NCBI GenBank assembly: GCA_945862325.1
Contig: CAMAXZ010000036.1
Coordinates: 1-42,456 of the forward strand
Reading direction: 5' to 3'
Length of the DNA stretch: 42,456 bases
DNA from: Klebsiella pneumoniae
GTDB lineage: Bacteria; Myxococcota_A; UBA796; SXON01
Below, one piece after another: positions 41,804-42,456 of the stretch. Each line of letters begins with the position of its first letter. The first letter of the stretch is position 1. A program made the position numbers and the translations under genes. The notes beneath the pieces are model-generated. The model saw only the letters and a program-made list of their open reading frames with translations. It was not told the DNA's origin and did no database searches.

Positions 41804-42456
41804 CTATCGACGGAGGCGCCGAACCATGGCGCGGGCAGCGTCGTTCTTGGGCTCGACGTCGAAGGCCGCCTGCGCCTCGCGCAGGGCGTTCGCCCCAAGG
41901 CCGTTCTTCTCGTAGAGCTCGGCGAGCGCGAGGCGGTACGCGGCGTTCTTCGGCTCTTTTGCGACCGCCTTGCGCAGCAGCGACACCGCCTGACGCTCGT
42001 CGTTCTCTTCTTTCAGGACGTACCGCGAGAGCCGGAAGAACGCGACGCCCTCCGCAGGGTCGCAGTCCACCGCCTTGCGGTACGCGGCGATCGCCTCTTT
42101 CGTACGCCCGAAGCTCTCTTCGGACTCCGCGAGCTGGACGTGGGCGCGGGCGCGGATCTCCGCGGCCTTCCGCTGCGCCTGCTGGAGGAGCTGCTGGTAC
42201 TCCGCGTTGCGCGGATCGAACTTCGCCGCCAGGTACAGCGCGCTCTCCGCCTTGGAGTAGCGCCCCGCCTCGAGGTCTTCCCGGCCCGAGGCGGCGTACG
42301 CCCGCGCGCGGCCGAGCTGCTCGGCGATGGCCTCCTGCGCGCGCAACACCGCGGCGGGTGGGCGGTAGCCGGGCTCCGGCGCCGGCCGCGGCGGCTCGAC
42401 AGGCGCCGCCGCGGGACGGACGGGTTCGGGGCGGGCCGGTTCCGGGCGGGCCGGCT
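41804..42456 (-). CDS. TPR-repeat protein, N-terminus beyond window
   Basis: At least 216 residues, open to the right edge. The visible start is Pro/Arg/Glu-rich (PARPEPARPEPVRP), a linker fed by GGGCCGGTTCCGGGC-like DNA repeats, followed by several tetratricopeptide units (AESALYLAAKFDPRNAEYQQLL, AIAAYRKAVDCDPAEGVAFFRLSRYVL, AVSLLRKAVAKEPKNAAYRLALAELYEKNG, ALREAQAAFDVEPKNDAARAMV). The Pro-rich linker suggests that another domain, perhaps a DnaJ or kinase-like one, lies upstream; that cannot be seen. It precedes purA on the same strand with a 55-bp gap. Confidence 0.85.
   Translation of the reverse strand, partial: PARPEPARPEPVRPAAAPVEPPRPAPEPGYRPPAAVLRAQEAIAEQLGRARAYAASGREDLEAGRYSKAESALYLAAKFDPRNAEYQQLLQQAQRKAAEIRARAHVQLAESEESFGRTKEAIAAYRKAVDCDPAEGVAFFRLSRYVLKEENDERQAVSLLRKAVAKEPKNAAYRLALAELYEKNGLGANALREAQAAFDVEPKNDAARAMVRRLRR

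Overview
The window comes from a very GC-rich, Gram-negative bacterium, most likely a member or close relative of Myxococcota. The evidence is cumulative: two secreted peptidases end in a Cys / hydrophobic helix / Arg-cluster sorting tail of the MYXO-CTERM type; many lipoproteins carry Asp-Thr/Asp-Ser linkers and MopE-like Asp-rich metal-binding motifs; there is a eukaryotic-type Ser/Thr kinase, a bactofilin joined to parAB, TSP3 repeats and an HmuY-like lipoprotein. Nearly every base is coding, and genes inside operons often overlap by 4 bp (ATGA or GTGA). This identification is inference; no 16S gene is present.

Layout, left: a Ser/Thr kinase (cut by the left edge) diverges from a B12-binding radical SAM enzyme. 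A leftward four-gene operon of unrecognised small proteins (4804 to 2579) has a 14-bp tandem repeat in its leader. Next is a leftward operon with a CPBP membrane protease, an OmpA-like TSP3 protein and a leucine-rich-repeat lipoprotein.

Centre-left (8.7-18.7 kb) holds housekeeping genes of an origin-proximal kind: mnmG, a dual cyclic-nucleotide-binding protein, a lipoprotein hydrolase, a small envelope protein, an SDR oxidoreductase, a convergent multi-pass membrane protein, then parA-parB-bactofilin-udk as one translationally coupled operon. A perfect parS palindrome (15864-15877) lies 156 bp upstream of parA.

Centre (18.7-28.5 kb) is an envelope block: a TonB-dependent receptor with a TonB C-terminal-like domain fused at its N-terminus, two lipoproteins, a coupled Tat-subtilase and zinc metallopeptidase pair, an HmuY-like lipoprotein and a long FG-GAP lipoprotein.

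Right (28.5-36 kb): a flippase-like membrane protein, a membrane-anchored propeller-like protein, a radical SAM/SPASM enzyme behind a perfect 20-bp palindrome, an amidinotransferase strikingly like animal AGAT, cobyrinate a,c-diamide synthase, a VOC protein and a lamin-tail lipoprotein.

Far right (36-42.5 kb): a vapBC pair with a clear sigma-70 promoter and a 9-bp inverted-repeat operator, then a 2.6-kb islet bounded by a copy of the tRNA-Glu 3' end. The islet carries a frameshifted gene, a lipoprotein and an MqsR-like toxin with an unusual zinc-finger plus ribbon-helix-helix antitoxin. tRNA-Glu, tRNA-Lys, purA and a TPR gene (cut by the right edge) close the window.

The most promising unfamiliar material is the MqsR/chimeric antitoxin islet, the four-gene operon at 2.6-4.8 kb, and the palindrome-controlled radical SAM next to the AGAT-like enzyme.
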